A stretch of 39,545 bases of DNA from the NCBI GenBank assembly GCA_965603115.1, contig CBFDBT010000003.1, forward strand, positions 1-39,545, given 5' to 3'. The notes under the pieces are model-generated. The model made no database searches. It saw only the letters and a program-made list of their open reading frames with translations, and had not been told where the DNA came from. This DNA is from CBFDBT01 sp965603115. Its GTDB lineage: Bacteria > Pseudomonadota > Alphaproteobacteria > Sphingomonadales > Kordiimonadaceae. The position numbers were made by a program, and so were the translations under genes. Positions 17,482 to 26,214 of this stretch are shown here, piece after piece (the stretch's first letter is position 1; each line of letters begins with the position of its first letter).

Positions 17482-17874
17482 AATAAAGTTGTCTTTACTT
17501 TATCTATTTATAATCAGTTTTTTCATCCGCCACTTATTTGCCCCAAACAGAGGTATCTACTAGATATTAAGCCGCAAATTTCACTAAATGACTCTTGACA
17601 CATGTTTAGGTGACAAGCAAGCAGAACTGTATGTAATCATTCATTAATATAGTGAATTATTCATTAATATTATGGGCTGTAAATTACATGATATAATAGG
17701 GTTATAATTGGGAGAGAAGTTTTACTATAGTTGCTTTGGGAGGCCTGTTGGAAAAAATACCCAACTTTTAAATTTATCATCAGTTGATTGGAAATGAACA
17801 AGCAATATGGAGGGGGCTTGAAAGCCATGCAAAATTAGGCCACCATACCGACCTCTTGGGGAGGATACAGGATT
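17482..17874. promoter_or_regulatory. 393-bp divergent regulatory region (PAS protein / acyl-CoA synthetase)
   Basis: This is the longest gene-free stretch in the window. It holds two TATAAT boxes in the rightward direction (17692-17697 and 17703-17708), each without a good -35, an isolated TTGACA at 17595-17600, and a 20-bp-period direct repeat (17635-17670). GTTGG (17747-17751) can pair with CCAAC (17761-17765) ahead of TTTT, a weak hairpin. A possible 14-codon leader ORF runs from 17794 to 17838. The synthetase start at 17875 has a GGGGAGG ribosome site. No riboswitch class was recognised in the long leader. Confidence 0.4.
17635..17670. repeat. 16-bp direct repeat with 20-bp period, probable operator
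   Basis: AATCATTCATTAATAT (17635-17650) and AATTATTCATTAATAT (17655-17670) differ at one base. Their starts are exactly 20 bp apart, roughly two helical turns. The pair lies 22 bp upstream of the first TATAAT, where a regulator could act on the acyl-CoA synthetase promoter. The regulator is unknown. Confidence 0.5.
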
Positions 17875-19656
17875 ATGACTATACAAAAATGGCCTAATTT
17901 AGTTGAAATGTTTTATGATCAAGCTGAGCGCTATAACAAGCGTCCTCTGCTGTGGCACAAAGAAGGTGATGCCTGGCAAAGCTTAAACTGGAGTGAGACA
18001 GCTCAAAAAGTCGCGAAACTTGCACAGGCTATGCGTAATCTTGGTGTTAAGGCGGGTGACCGTGTAGTTATTGTAAGCGAAAACAGACCTGAATGGTTAA
18101 TAGCCGATATGGCGATTATGACGCTCGGGGCTATCACCGTGCCAACTTATACTACCTATACCAGTCGTGATTATGGTCACATTTTAGAAAATTCTGGCGC
18201 TTGCCTTGCGCTTATTAGTCAAAAAAACCTTGCAGCAACATTTTTAATTGCTGCCCATTTATCACCCGAATTAACCGATGCCATCGTTATCGAAGACCCT
18301 GAACTTGAGCAGATCATTAGTGTTAATCTGCATAAGTGGGGTGATGTGATGGACTGCCCCGATGTATCTGTTGAAGATATCAGGGCTTCGATTAGTGCGG
18401 GGCGAGAAGACATCGCATGTCTCATTTATACTTCCGGCACTGGGGGAGCACCTAAAGGAGTTATGATTCACCATGGGGCTATTTTGCACAACTGCGAAGG
18501 GGCCTCTTATGTTATTGAAGAATTAGGACTTGATAATAATGTTTTTCTTTCTTTCTTGCCGCTTAGCCATGCTTACGAGCATTCGGCAGGGCAATTTCTT
18601 CCCCTAACGGTTGGGGCTGAGATATATTACGCTGAAGGGCTTGAAAAGTTAGCGAGTAATATGGAAGAGACTCATCCGACCATTATGGTTGTGGTGCCTA
18701 GGTTATTTGAGATGCTTCGTACTAAGTTGCTGCGTGCAATTGCAAAAGAAGGCGGGCTGAAAGCTAAGTTGTTTGATCAAGCGATAGACCTTGGGGTGCG
18801 TCGCCAAACCGACCCGCAATCCTTAAGTCTACGAGAAAAGGCCTATGACGCTCTTATGACGGTTTTGGTGCGACGTAAGGTGCAGAAACGCTTTGGCGGC
18901 AAGATTAAAGCGCTGGTTTCAGGCGGCGCCCCTCTCTCGCCTGATATAGGACACTTTTTTGCCAGTCTTGGTCTGCCGCTATTACAGGGCTATGGTCAAA
19001 CAGAATCCGGCCCCGTTATATCGGTAAACCTGCCCTCTAACCCACAAATGCACACGGTTGGTAAAATTCTTGCTAATACTCAAGTGCGCATCGCGGAAGA
19101 CGGAGAAATTCTTGTTCAGGGCGAACTGGTGATGAAGGGGTATTGGCGCGATGAGAACGAGACCAAAAAAACCATCATTGATGGTTGGCTGCATACGGGC
19201 GACATTGGTGAAATAGATAGTGATGGCAATCTAGTGATAACTGACCGCAAAAAAGATATCATCGTTAATGACAAAGGGGATAATGTGTCACCCCAACGCA
19301 TCGAAGGCCTGCTGTCGCTAGAAGATGAGATTGCCCAAGCCATGGTATATGGTAATCAGCGGCCCCACCTTGTTGGGGTGGTTGTGCCAGACGCTGAATG
19401 GCTACGAGACTGGGCAAGAGAAAATGGCAAAGAAAACAATTTGAGCGCACTTGCAAATGACCCTGACCTTCATAAAGCTTTGAATGTGGCTATGCAGCGC
19501 GTAAATTCCCGGCTTTCAAATGTTGAAAAAGTGCGTCGTTTTGCAATAGCACCAGAAGCTTTCACCGTTGAAAATGAGCAGATGACTCCGACATTAAAGG
19601 TGCGTCGTCATGTACTTAATGAAACCTATAAAGATGCAATTGAAGCGCTTTATTAA
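17875..19656 (+). CDS. Long-chain fatty-acid--CoA ligase (AMP-forming)
   Basis: It activates fatty acids to acyl-CoA through an acyl-adenylate. The 593 residues show the adenylate-forming superfamily motifs: the P-loop-like 'YTSGTGGAPKGVM' near residue 185 (the usual second serine or threonine is replaced by glycine), 'YGQTESGPVIS' near 372, 'DGWLHTGDIGEID' near 433 and 'DRKKDIIVNDKGDNVSP' near 457. Its layout is that of the FAA1/long-chain type rather than E. coli FadD. Chain-length preference cannot be read from sequence. An Atm1-type exporter follows after 25 bp. The long upstream region with repeats suggests regulation, perhaps by fatty-acid supply, but no FadR or PsrA site was recognised. 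Confidence 0.9.
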   Translation: MTIQKWPNLVEMFYDQAERYNKRPLLWHKEGDAWQSLNWSETAQKVAKLAQAMRNLGVKAGDRVVIVSENRPEWLIADMAIMTLGAITVPTYTTYTSRDYGHILENSGACLALISQKNLAATFLIAAHLSPELTDAIVIEDPELEQIISVNLHKWGDVMDCPDVSVEDIRASISAGREDIACLIYTSGTGGAPKGVMIHHGAILHNCEGASYVIEELGLDNNVFLSFLPLSHAYEHSAGQFLPLTVGAEIYYAEGLEKLASNMEETHPTIMVVVPRLFEMLRTKLLRAIAKEGGLKAKLFDQAIDLGVRRQTDPQSLSLREKAYDALMTVLVRRKVQKRFGGKIKALVSGGAPLSPDIGHFFASLGLPLLQGYGQTESGPVISVNLPSNPQMHTVGKILANTQVRIAEDGEILVQGELVMKGYWRDENETKKTIIDGWLHTGDIGEIDSDGNLVITDRKKDIIVNDKGDNVSPQRIEGLLSLEDEIAQAMVYGNQRPHLVGVVVPDAEWLRDWARENGKENNLSALANDPDLHKALNVAMQRVNSRLSNVEKVRRFAIAPEAFTVENEQMTPTLKVRRHVLNETYKDAIEALY

Positions 19657-19681
19657 ATAGCAAAAGACATAAGGCAGAGAA

Positions 19682-21559
19682 ATGGTCTCACGAGACAGGG
19701 GCAATAGTTATGATGGGCGTAGTTTAGCCGATGCCACGCATTTTGACACCCTTGCTAATCTTATGCCTTATCTCTGGGCCAAAGGCCGCCCTGATCTGAA
19801 GCTGCGGGTTTTGCTTGCTCTTTCTTTTATGATCATTGCTAAAGTTATCGGCGTATATGTGCCTTTTCTGTTTAAAGACGCTGTTGATACCTTAACAGGT
19901 GATATCAACATTGACAGTACAGCGCTTGTCGTTGCTGTCCCTGTTGGTTTGATATTTGGCTACGGTGTTGCACGAGTTATGAGTTTGTTTTTTGGCGAAC
20001 TGCGTGATGCAGTTTTTGTCAAAGTTGGCCAGCATGCCCTTAGGCGCGTGGCTCTTACCACCTTTCGCCATTTGCACAAATTATCCCTGAAATATCACTT
20101 GGAGCGTAAAACCGGTGGATTAAGCCGGGTTATTGAGCGCGGGACGCGGGGCATTGATTTTCTTTTACGCTTCATGCTGTTTAATATTCTGCCCACCCTT
20201 TTAGAAATAGGCATGATCACGGGTATTTTTTGGGTAAAGTTTGGTTTTTATTATGCCGCCATCACTTTTATCTGCTTGGGGAGTTATATTGCTTTTACTT
20301 TTGGTGTAACCGAGTGGCGACTAAAATTTCGGCGCGAAATGAACAAGCAAGACACACAAGCCAACACTAGTGCGATTGATAGTTTTCTAAATTTTGAAAC
20401 GGTAAAATATTTTACCAATGAAGAGCATGAGGCCGAGCGCTATGATCGTTCACTAGAGCAATATGAAACGGCAGCTGTGCGCTCGCAATTGTCGCTCACC
20501 TTTCTCAATGTCGGCCAAAATTTTATTATCTCTCTGGGTTTGGTGATAGTCTTATGGATGGCGGCTATTGGTGTGAGCGAAGGTCAGTTGACAATTGGTG
20601 AATTTGTCCTTGTAAACTCGCTGCTGATCCAGATTTATATGCCGCTCAATTTCCTTGGCATGGTTTACCGCTCTATCAAACAGTCTTTAACTGATATGGA
20701 GATGATGTTTGGTATGCTGCAAATCAATTCGGATGTTGAAGACAAACCAAATGTTCCGGCGCTTAAAGTCACCGGGGGTGCAATTGAATTTAAGGATGTT
20801 TCTTTCCATTATAAAGAAAATCGTGAAATTCTAAAAAACATATCCTTTCGCGTTGCAAGCGGCTCCACTACTGCCATTGTTGGCGCCAGCGGTGCAGGTA
20901 AGTCCACGATATCAAGGCTGCTGTTTCGGTTTTACGATTGTACCGGGGGGGCAATTTTAATTGACGGGCAGGATATTAGGGATGTAACGCAAATAAGTTT
21001 GAGAGAGCAAATCGGCATTGTGCCGCAAGACACGGTGCTTTTTAACGACAGTGTGCGCTACAATATTGCTTACGGAAAACCTGATGCTAGCAAGGAAGAA
21101 ATTGAAAGTGCGGCTAAATTTGCAAAAATTCATGATTTTATAATGAGCGTGCCTGAAGGTTACGCGGCACAAGTAGGGGAGCGCGGCTTGAAGCTTTCTG
21201 GTGGTGAGAAACAGCGAGTGGCAATCGCACGGACAATTTTGAAAAGCCCGGCTATCCTGCTACTTGATGAAGCCACCAGTGCGCTCGATAGTCATACAGA
21301 AAGTGACATTCAAGACGCGCTGGATAAAATTTCGGTGGATCGCACCACAATTGTCATCGCACATCGCTTATCGACCGTTACCCACGCGGATGAAATTATT
21401 GTTATGGACAAGGGTGAAATTATCGAGCGCGGCAGCCATAAGGCCTTGCTTGCAAAGGCTGGATCTTATCATGCCATGTGGCAAAAACAGCTCGAAGCAA
21501 GTGCCGCTAAAGAAAAGCTTAGAGCTATTGGAGAAATCGGCCTTCATGATAGCGCGTAA
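19682..21559 (+). CDS. Atm1/HMT1-type ABC exporter, fused membrane and ATPase domains
   Basis: This 625-residue half-transporter has about six membrane helices (roughly residues 45-330) followed by a nucleotide-binding domain with Walker A 'GASGAGKST' near 401, signature 'LSGGEKQR' near 505, Walker B 'ILLLDEATSALD' near 526 and the H-loop 'IAHRLST'. The N-terminal 'LMPYLWAKGRPDLKLRV' and the overall pattern match Atm1/HMT1 proteins, which in Alphaproteobacteria and mitochondria export glutathione-linked sulfur or metal compounds from the inner membrane. The substrate is inferred from family. It overlaps the start of the DUF454 gene by 14 bp, indicating translational coupling. Confidence 0.9.
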   Translation: MVSRDRGNSYDGRSLADATHFDTLANLMPYLWAKGRPDLKLRVLLALSFMIIAKVIGVYVPFLFKDAVDTLTGDINIDSTALVVAVPVGLIFGYGVARVMSLFFGELRDAVFVKVGQHALRRVALTTFRHLHKLSLKYHLERKTGGLSRVIERGTRGIDFLLRFMLFNILPTLLEIGMITGIFWVKFGFYYAAITFICLGSYIAFTFGVTEWRLKFRREMNKQDTQANTSAIDSFLNFETVKYFTNEEHEAERYDRSLEQYETAAVRSQLSLTFLNVGQNFIISLGLVIVLWMAAIGVSEGQLTIGEFVLVNSLLIQIYMPLNFLGMVYRSIKQSLTDMEMMFGMLQINSDVEDKPNVPALKVTGGAIEFKDVSFHYKENREILKNISFRVASGSTTAIVGASGAGKSTISRLLFRFYDCTGGAILIDGQDIRDVTQISLREQIGIVPQDTVLFNDSVRYNIAYGKPDASKEEIESAAKFAKIHDFIMSVPEGYAAQVGERGLKLSGGEKQRVAIARTILKSPAILLLDEATSALDSHTESDIQDALDKISVDRTTIVIAHRLSTVTHADEIIVMDKGEIIERGSHKALLAKAGSYHAMWQKQLEASAAKEKLRAIGEIGLHDSA

Positions 21560-21908
21560 GACACTATTTAATATAGCCGGCTTCACGTTTTTAGGGCTGG
21601 GATTTGTTGGCATGGCTTTGCCGCTTTTGCCGACCACCATTTTCTGGATATTTGCAGCTTGGCTGTTTGCCAAATCCCACCCTGAAATGCAGGCAAAGAT
21701 ATATCAATGGCCAAAGGTTGGGCCCGTGGTTGAAGAGTTTCTCGAGCGTGGTAAAATATCAAAAGCTACAAAGAGGGCCGCTATTTTTGGTATTGTGTTG
21801 GTTGGCGGACTATCCTTGTATTTTTCAACCCTGTCTAATATCTATAATTTTGGCGTTATAGCTGTTCTTGCTTTGGTTATTGTTTATATAACAACCCGAC
21901 CGGAATAA
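21546..21908 (+). CDS. DUF454 (YbaN-like) inner-membrane protein
   Basis: This is a 120-residue protein with three or four hydrophobic segments. The N-terminal stretch 'LGLGFVGMALPLLPTTIFWI' and 'FAKSHPEM' are typical of DUF454/YbaN, a family of unknown function. The frame is open further upstream inside the ABC gene, but the family begins at the ATG at 21546, with GGAG twelve bases before it. It overlaps the exporter stop codon by 14 bp. Its stop codon is only 4 bp from that of convergent hemY, leaving no room for a separate terminator. Confidence 0.87.
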   Translation: MIARKTLFNIAGFTFLGLGFVGMALPLLPTTIFWIFAAWLFAKSHPEMQAKIYQWPKVGPVVEEFLERGKISKATKRAAIFGIVLVGGLSLYFSTLSNIYNFGVIAVLALVIVYITTRPE

Positions 21909-21912
21909 GGTT

Positions 21913-23286
21913 TTATCCTTCTGCTGGCGGTGGCGGCGCGATATTTTCTTCCAGTAGCGTTATTGGAATGTGGGATTGGCTGGAGGCACGAGAGGCGCGA
22001 ACATGACTTTCGGTATGGTCACCCCAGCTGATGCAATCAAAACCATCACACGAAGGGCAAAGCGCTAGCCACGAGGTTAAATTTTGCCCACAACTATCAC
22101 ATTCCCATGAAGGGTCGGCGGGCGCTGAATTACTTTTGTCGCGTGCGTGTTGGCTGTCTCCGTCTTCCGCGTCAATTAAATGGGCCATGAGGCGCCATGC
22201 AGCGCGGGTTGGTGCGCTTTGAAGCAGTGATTCAAGCAGGCGATGGCATTCTTTGGTGTGGCCACAAGCTAGCTCAGCCTCGGCTAAAGCTAGTAGGCTC
22301 ACACTATGATCTTGCTGAGTCGCTATGAGCTTTTTAAGCTTGTCTCGCCAAGCATTGTCGCTAACAGTGGGGTTGAGGTGTAATAAACTTGCTATAAGCT
22401 CAGGGTGTGGATTGTTGCGGTACGCTGTCGTCAGTATTTTTTCAGCTTGTGACGATTTACCAGCCACATATTCAGCGCGCGCCAAGCGATCAGCGGCTGA
22501 GGTAAAGTCAGGCCTGTCTTTAAGGGCTTGGGTAAGTGACTTTTTAGCGGAGTCTATGTTCCCTGCCATTTGCTCTTCAATTGATTGAGCATAAAGCAAT
22601 GCCGCGCGGTGGCTTTTGGTGGTTATGTCGTCAAATAAGCCTAGTTTTGTAGCGTTTTTTAAAGTTAGAGTTGCGGCTTGCCAGTCACCTGCTGCAATTT
22701 CTAACTGGAAAATGGTGTCAACCGCCCACTGGCTCTTCTTGTTTTCCCCCAAGGCTTGGCGAGCAAGGCGCAGGGCTTCTTCAGAGCGCCCTATGCGCCG
22801 CGCTTCCCCGATCAGGCCTCGAAGCCCCAGAAAACGCGCCTTATCATCTTGTTCCAGTATTCGATAATGCTCAGCCGCTGCCGTATGGTCTCCATCTCTT
22901 GTCGCGGCTTCTGCTGCAATGAGCTGAACCATCGGCTGAGGTGGTAGGAGGGTTTTGGCATTTGATACTAGTCGTCTGGCACGACTAGTATCGCCGGCGG
23001 CCAGAGCTAACATCGATTGATTTAAATAGTCAAACCCTTGACGCTGTCGCTTATAGATGCGGTTGCGACCAAAAAGTGGCGCATCCGTGCGCAGCCATAT
23101 CCAAAGATAAAGCAGGAGAGACGCAAATAACATCATCAGGGCAATGGCAAGGGTTAAGGCCGCAAAGCTTGTGTATAGCTCTACGCCTTGAAATTGAATG
23201 GTTACATTGCCCGGATGGTCTGCCATCCAGGCGACCCCTGCAATGGTTAGCAGTATCAGAGATAAATATAGAGTAATGCGAACCAT
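21913..23286 (-). CDS. hemY: HemY-type TPR membrane protein with C-terminal zinc ribbon
   Basis: HemY of this type is an inner-membrane TPR protein encoded with haem biosynthesis genes; its exact role is unsettled, and it is not the protoporphyrinogen oxidase also called HemY. The 457 residues contain two N-terminal membrane helices (about 4-24 and 40-65), a region of TPR-like helices (about 80-350), and a C-terminal Cys4 zinc-ribbon-like segment, 'CDSCGQ' near 395 and 'CPSCDGFDC' near 410, resembling the rubredoxin-like end of LapB/YciM. It overlaps the upstream Mic60-like gene by one base (TAATG), implying coupling. Alphaproteobacterial members commonly carry this ribbon. Confidence 0.9.
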   Translation of the reverse strand: MVRITLYLSLILLTIAGVAWMADHPGNVTIQFQGVELYTSFAALTLAIALMMLFASLLLYLWIWLRTDAPLFGRNRIYKRQRQGFDYLNQSMLALAAGDTSRARRLVSNAKTLLPPQPMVQLIAAEAATRDGDHTAAAEHYRILEQDDKARFLGLRGLIGEARRIGRSEEALRLARQALGENKKSQWAVDTIFQLEIAAGDWQAATLTLKNATKLGLFDDITTKSHRAALLYAQSIEEQMAGNIDSAKKSLTQALKDRPDFTSAADRLARAEYVAGKSSQAEKILTTAYRNNPHPELIASLLHLNPTVSDNAWRDKLKKLIATQQDHSVSLLALAEAELACGHTKECHRLLESLLQSAPTRAAWRLMAHLIDAEDGDSQHARDKSNSAPADPSWECDSCGQNLTSWLALCPSCDGFDCISWGDHTESHVRASRASSQSHIPITLLEENIAPPPPAEG

Positions 23287-24470
23287 TAACTGTCACCTGC
23301 CAGTGTAGTTAGTAGACTTGTAAGGGCCGAGAGTGTCGCCTGCCGCGCCAATAGTTTGCTTTGCCAATCTTTAATAATAACCTTTATGGGGTCTGGAAAA
23401 GTATCAGCTACTGCATAGGCTGCGGCCAAATCACGATTTGAGAGATGGCTTTCAATGGTACGAATCACTGCTTCAACACCTTCTGCGCGGGCGTCAGTGC
23501 GGCGAAGGGTGAACAGGCTTGCAAGCCACCCATTGCTTTCACCTATAGCTGTCCCTTTTAATATCAATGGGATTAAGGTCGTAAATTCCTGAGTTATCTC
23601 GTTATGGGTGGCGATACCTGCTTGGTTGGCTTGAAGTGTTGCCAGCGCTTGACCTACAGGCTGGAGGTTTAATAGCGGTAAATTAACGAGATCAGGCTTG
23701 AGAGCGGCTATATCGGCCGAATAATCTGCGCCTGCCGTAGCATTTATATAAAGGTGATGCAGGGTCACGGCTACACGACCTTCGGCGCTGTTGGATAATT
23801 TTTGCGATTGTGAAAGCTCAAAGCTTTTCTCAAAAGATAAAAGTCGTTCTAAAAGTTGGGCAGTTTCAGCGCGCGCCAGTTTAAGTTCACTTTCTTGGCG
23901 CTCGCTTGCACTGGCATCGGCTTGATTATTTAGAACATTGCTTTTTGTATCCTGAATCATTGCTTCAACTTGATTGAGGCGTTCGCTCATATCGTCTAAA
24001 GCCTTTGATGATATGGCAGGTGTGTCCGTTGTAGGCAGGCCAGAGGCTAAGGTAGTGATGTCGCGCTTTAAGCTATCGTTCTCTTGCACAAGGCGTGCGA
24101 GTGTCGTGTTTTGCGTATTTAAGTCTGCTATCAACTGGCTTATCTTATCCTGTTGCTGTTGCTGCATTTCATTTAGAGGGCCAAGGTCGACAGTGTCTGT
24201 TTCTTGCTTTGGCTGTTCTTTCATCAGACCAAGACGTTTCAGGCCTTGCTCGGCAAGGGGTTCCATGAATATACCGCCAATGAAGGCTATGAGCAGTAAA
24301 GCTATGCCCCAGCCTATGCGGGCCGCTGTATTTTTAACGGTTGGAATATCAGACGTTGAAACCGATGCATGCGTTGTGGCACCTGGGTTGGACGATCTGC
24401 CTTGAGGCTTTTCATCAATGATCTCGGCTTCAATGATTACTTCGTCATCTTGATTTTTCTTTTTCGACAC
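23286..24470 (-). CDS. Mitofilin/Mic60-like inner-membrane protein (COG4223 type)
   Basis: Alphaproteobacterial homologues of mitochondrial Mic60 shape inner-membrane folds and are encoded beside hemC, hemD and hemY. This 394-residue protein has an acidic cytoplasmic N-terminus, a single membrane helix at about 52-70, a long coiled-coil region (about 95-215, rich in Q, E, L, including a Q5 run), and a C-terminal helical part (about 270-394) with the mitofilin-like 'LASLFTLRRTDARAEG' and 'LAAAYAVADTFPD'. The start is GTG at 24470, two bases after the hemD stop. The call combines layout, motifs and synteny. Confidence 0.88.
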   Translation of the reverse strand: MSKKKNQDDEVIIEAEIIDEKPQGRSSNPGATTHASVSTSDIPTVKNTAARIGWGIALLLIAFIGGIFMEPLAEQGLKRLGLMKEQPKQETDTVDLGPLNEMQQQQQDKISQLIADLNTQNTTLARLVQENDSLKRDITTLASGLPTTDTPAISSKALDDMSERLNQVEAMIQDTKSNVLNNQADASASERQESELKLARAETAQLLERLLSFEKSFELSQSQKLSNSAEGRVAVTLHHLYINATAGADYSADIAALKPDLVNLPLLNLQPVGQALATLQANQAGIATHNEITQEFTTLIPLILKGTAIGESNGWLASLFTLRRTDARAEGVEAVIRTIESHLSNRDLAAAYAVADTFPDPIKVIIKDWQSKLLARQATLSALTSLLTTLAGDS

Positions 24471-24472
24471 GC

Positions 24473-25171
24473 CTAGGCCTCCCCGTTCAATAGCTCTATC
24501 ACCGCATCTTCATGCTTGTTTTCTGCTATCTTAATGCTTTTCCACTGATTGCCAAGGCGTTCGGCAATACGGTCTGACATAACGATAGCCTGCATGGTCT
24601 CAAGAGCATCATCAAGACCCGCTTCGTTCATCCACTGGTTAAAGATGGTTACGGCTTGGGCAGAATAAAAGAGCACCACATCAATTTTCTTATTATTGAT
24701 GGCTGCTATCGTTGCTTGTGAGGGTTTTTCAACCACGACAGCTTCATAGACTGTGGTGCGGGTAGCCTTGTAACCAATAGCTGACAAAAGTGCGCTAATA
24801 TCTGTCGAGATTTCAGCGCCCGACAAATGTAGAAGGTTGCCATAGTCTGGCTCCCAGCGGCTAAGAACAACCTCAATTAAACTTTGGGAATCACCTTCGG
24901 CTGAAAATATAACATTAAATCCGAGACTCTCAGCGGCTTCAGCTGTTTTATCCCCCACCGCAAAGATAACAGCATCCTTATCGTCAATATGTTTGAGGCC
25001 ATGTTCTACGCCATTTTGACTGGTAATGATGTAGGCAGCCGCTGCTTGAAGCTCTGATTCAATAGGTCTAACTATCTGGCAAGGCTCACTAATCACGTGA
25101 AACCCCGAGGCTTTTAATTTGTCATGGGTTAGCGCAGCCTGTGGTTCTGGTCGTGTTATAAGCACATTCAT
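24473..25171 (-). CDS. hemD: Uroporphyrinogen-III synthase
   Basis: It closes hydroxymethylbilane to uroporphyrinogen III with inversion of ring D. The family is poorly conserved, but this 232-residue protein has the characteristic start 'VLITRPEPQAALTHDKL', 'YIITSQNGVEHG' in the first domain, 'GDKTAEAAESLGF' near residue 75, and 'VLFYSAQAVTIFNQW' in the second domain. Position between hemC (16-bp gap) and the Mic60-like gene supports the call. Length is slightly under the usual 240-250. Confidence 0.93.
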   Translation of the reverse strand: MNVLITRPEPQAALTHDKLKASGFHVISEPCQIVRPIESELQAAAAYIITSQNGVEHGLKHIDDKDAVIFAVGDKTAEAAESLGFNVIFSAEGDSQSLIEVVLSRWEPDYGNLLHLSGAEISTDISALLSAIGYKATRTTVYEAVVVEKPSQATIAAINNKKIDVVLFYSAQAVTIFNQWMNEAGLDDALETMQAIVMSDRIAERLGNQWKSIKIAENKHEDAVIELLNGEA

Positions 25172-25187
25172 TGCTGATCCTTGTCGC

Positions 25188-26147
25188 CTATTCAGTTATT
25201 GTGGCTTCGATATCTCTGTTGAGCTGTTTAAAAAACTCTTCGCCTGCTCGCTCTCGCAAATCTTCGCCGCAGCCTGTGCCAACATCAAGGGCTTGATCTG
25301 CTGTTCCATAGCGTTCATCACTATAAACCGTCGTCCCGTCGAGGGAATAAACGGCACCGCGTAAAATAAGAACACCATCATCATCAATAGTGGCGTGCGC
25401 CGCAATTGGGGTGCGGCAAGACCCATCGAGAGCTGCTAAAAAAGCGCGCTCAGCCGTGACTTCACTTTCGGTGACGCTGCAGTGTAATGGTTCTAGAAGA
25501 TCAGTAATGGCTTTATCGCCTTCACGGACCTCAATGCAAACTGCGCCCTGTGCTGGTGCAGGCAGGAAACTGACAGTTGGCATGATATGGGTTGCCATAT
25601 CAGACATACCCAGCCTGTTAAGACCTGCCAGAGCGAGGAAAGTGGCATCGGCTTGACCTTCTTTAATTTTTCGCATTCTGGTCTCTACAGTGCCGCGGAA
25701 AGTGATGATGTTAAGGTCTGGGCGAATAGCAAGTGCTTGTGCTCTGCGCCGAAGGGACGCTGTGCCAACCGTTGCGCCCATCTTGAGATCATTCAGGTTG
25801 CTGGCAGTATCAGAGATGAAAACATCACGAACGTCTTCACGCGCTAAAAAAGTAGAGAGTATAAGACCATCAGGCAGGCGGGTTGGCATATCTTTGGTGG
25901 AATGTACCGCCAAATCTATCCGCCCATCTATGAGAGCCTCTTCAATTTCTTTTGTAAAGAGACCCTTGCCACCGGCATTCATCAGATGTTTGTCGAGAAT
26001 TTTATCACCCGTTGTTTTGATAACAACAACCTCAACACTTCTCGGCGAAAGCTCGCGGTTTGCTTCAAGAAGGCGGGCTTTAACCTCGTTTGCTTGCGCA
26101 AGAGCCAAGGGGCTGCCGCGGGTACCAATTTTAACGCTTTGTTGCAC
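25188..26147 (-). CDS. hemC: Porphobilinogen deaminase (hydroxymethylbilane synthase)
   Basis: It polymerises four porphobilinogens into hydroxymethylbilane in haem synthesis. The 319 residues show 'IGTRGSPLALAQANEVK' at the start, 'VHSTKDMPTRLPDGL', 'GTASLRRRAQ' for substrate binding, and the dipyrromethane-anchoring cysteine in 'LDGSCRTPIAAHA' near residue 241. The start is GTG at 26147 with GAGG six bases upstream. It is the first gene of the leftward haem run and is divergent from tsaD across 67 bp, a conserved arrangement in Alphaproteobacteria. Confidence 0.97.
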   Translation of the reverse strand: MQQSVKIGTRGSPLALAQANEVKARLLEANRELSPRSVEVVVIKTTGDKILDKHLMNAGGKGLFTKEIEEALIDGRIDLAVHSTKDMPTRLPDGLILSTFLAREDVRDVFISDTASNLNDLKMGATVGTASLRRRAQALAIRPDLNIITFRGTVETRMRKIKEGQADATFLALAGLNRLGMSDMATHIMPTVSFLPAPAQGAVCIEVREGDKAITDLLEPLHCSVTESEVTAERAFLAALDGSCRTPIAAHATIDDDGVLILRGAVYSLDGTTVYSDERYGTADQALDVGTGCGEDLRERAGEEFFKQLNRDIEATITE

Positions 26148-26214
26148 TGTAACCTCACTTAGTGTTAATCGTCTGATCTAGTTATAATGATTATGAGCTT
26201 AAGGCCAAACTAAA
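26148..26214. promoter_or_regulatory. Short divergent promoter region hemC / tsaD
   Basis: Only 67 bp separate the two starts, so both promoters must overlap here. A TATAAT box lies at about 26182-26187 for tsaD, without a clear -35. No operator was recognised. Haem and tRNA-modification genes are therefore physically tied at this point. Confidence 0.35.

Noticed and set aside
17595..17623. TTGACA as the -35 of an acyl-CoA synthetase promoter
   Set aside because: No acceptable -10 lies 16-18 bp downstream; the TATAAT boxes are about 90 bp further on.
21264..21545. N-terminal extension of the DUF454 reading frame into the ABC gene
   Set aside because: The extension lies out of frame inside the conserved Walker B and H-loop region; DUF454 homology starts at 21546.
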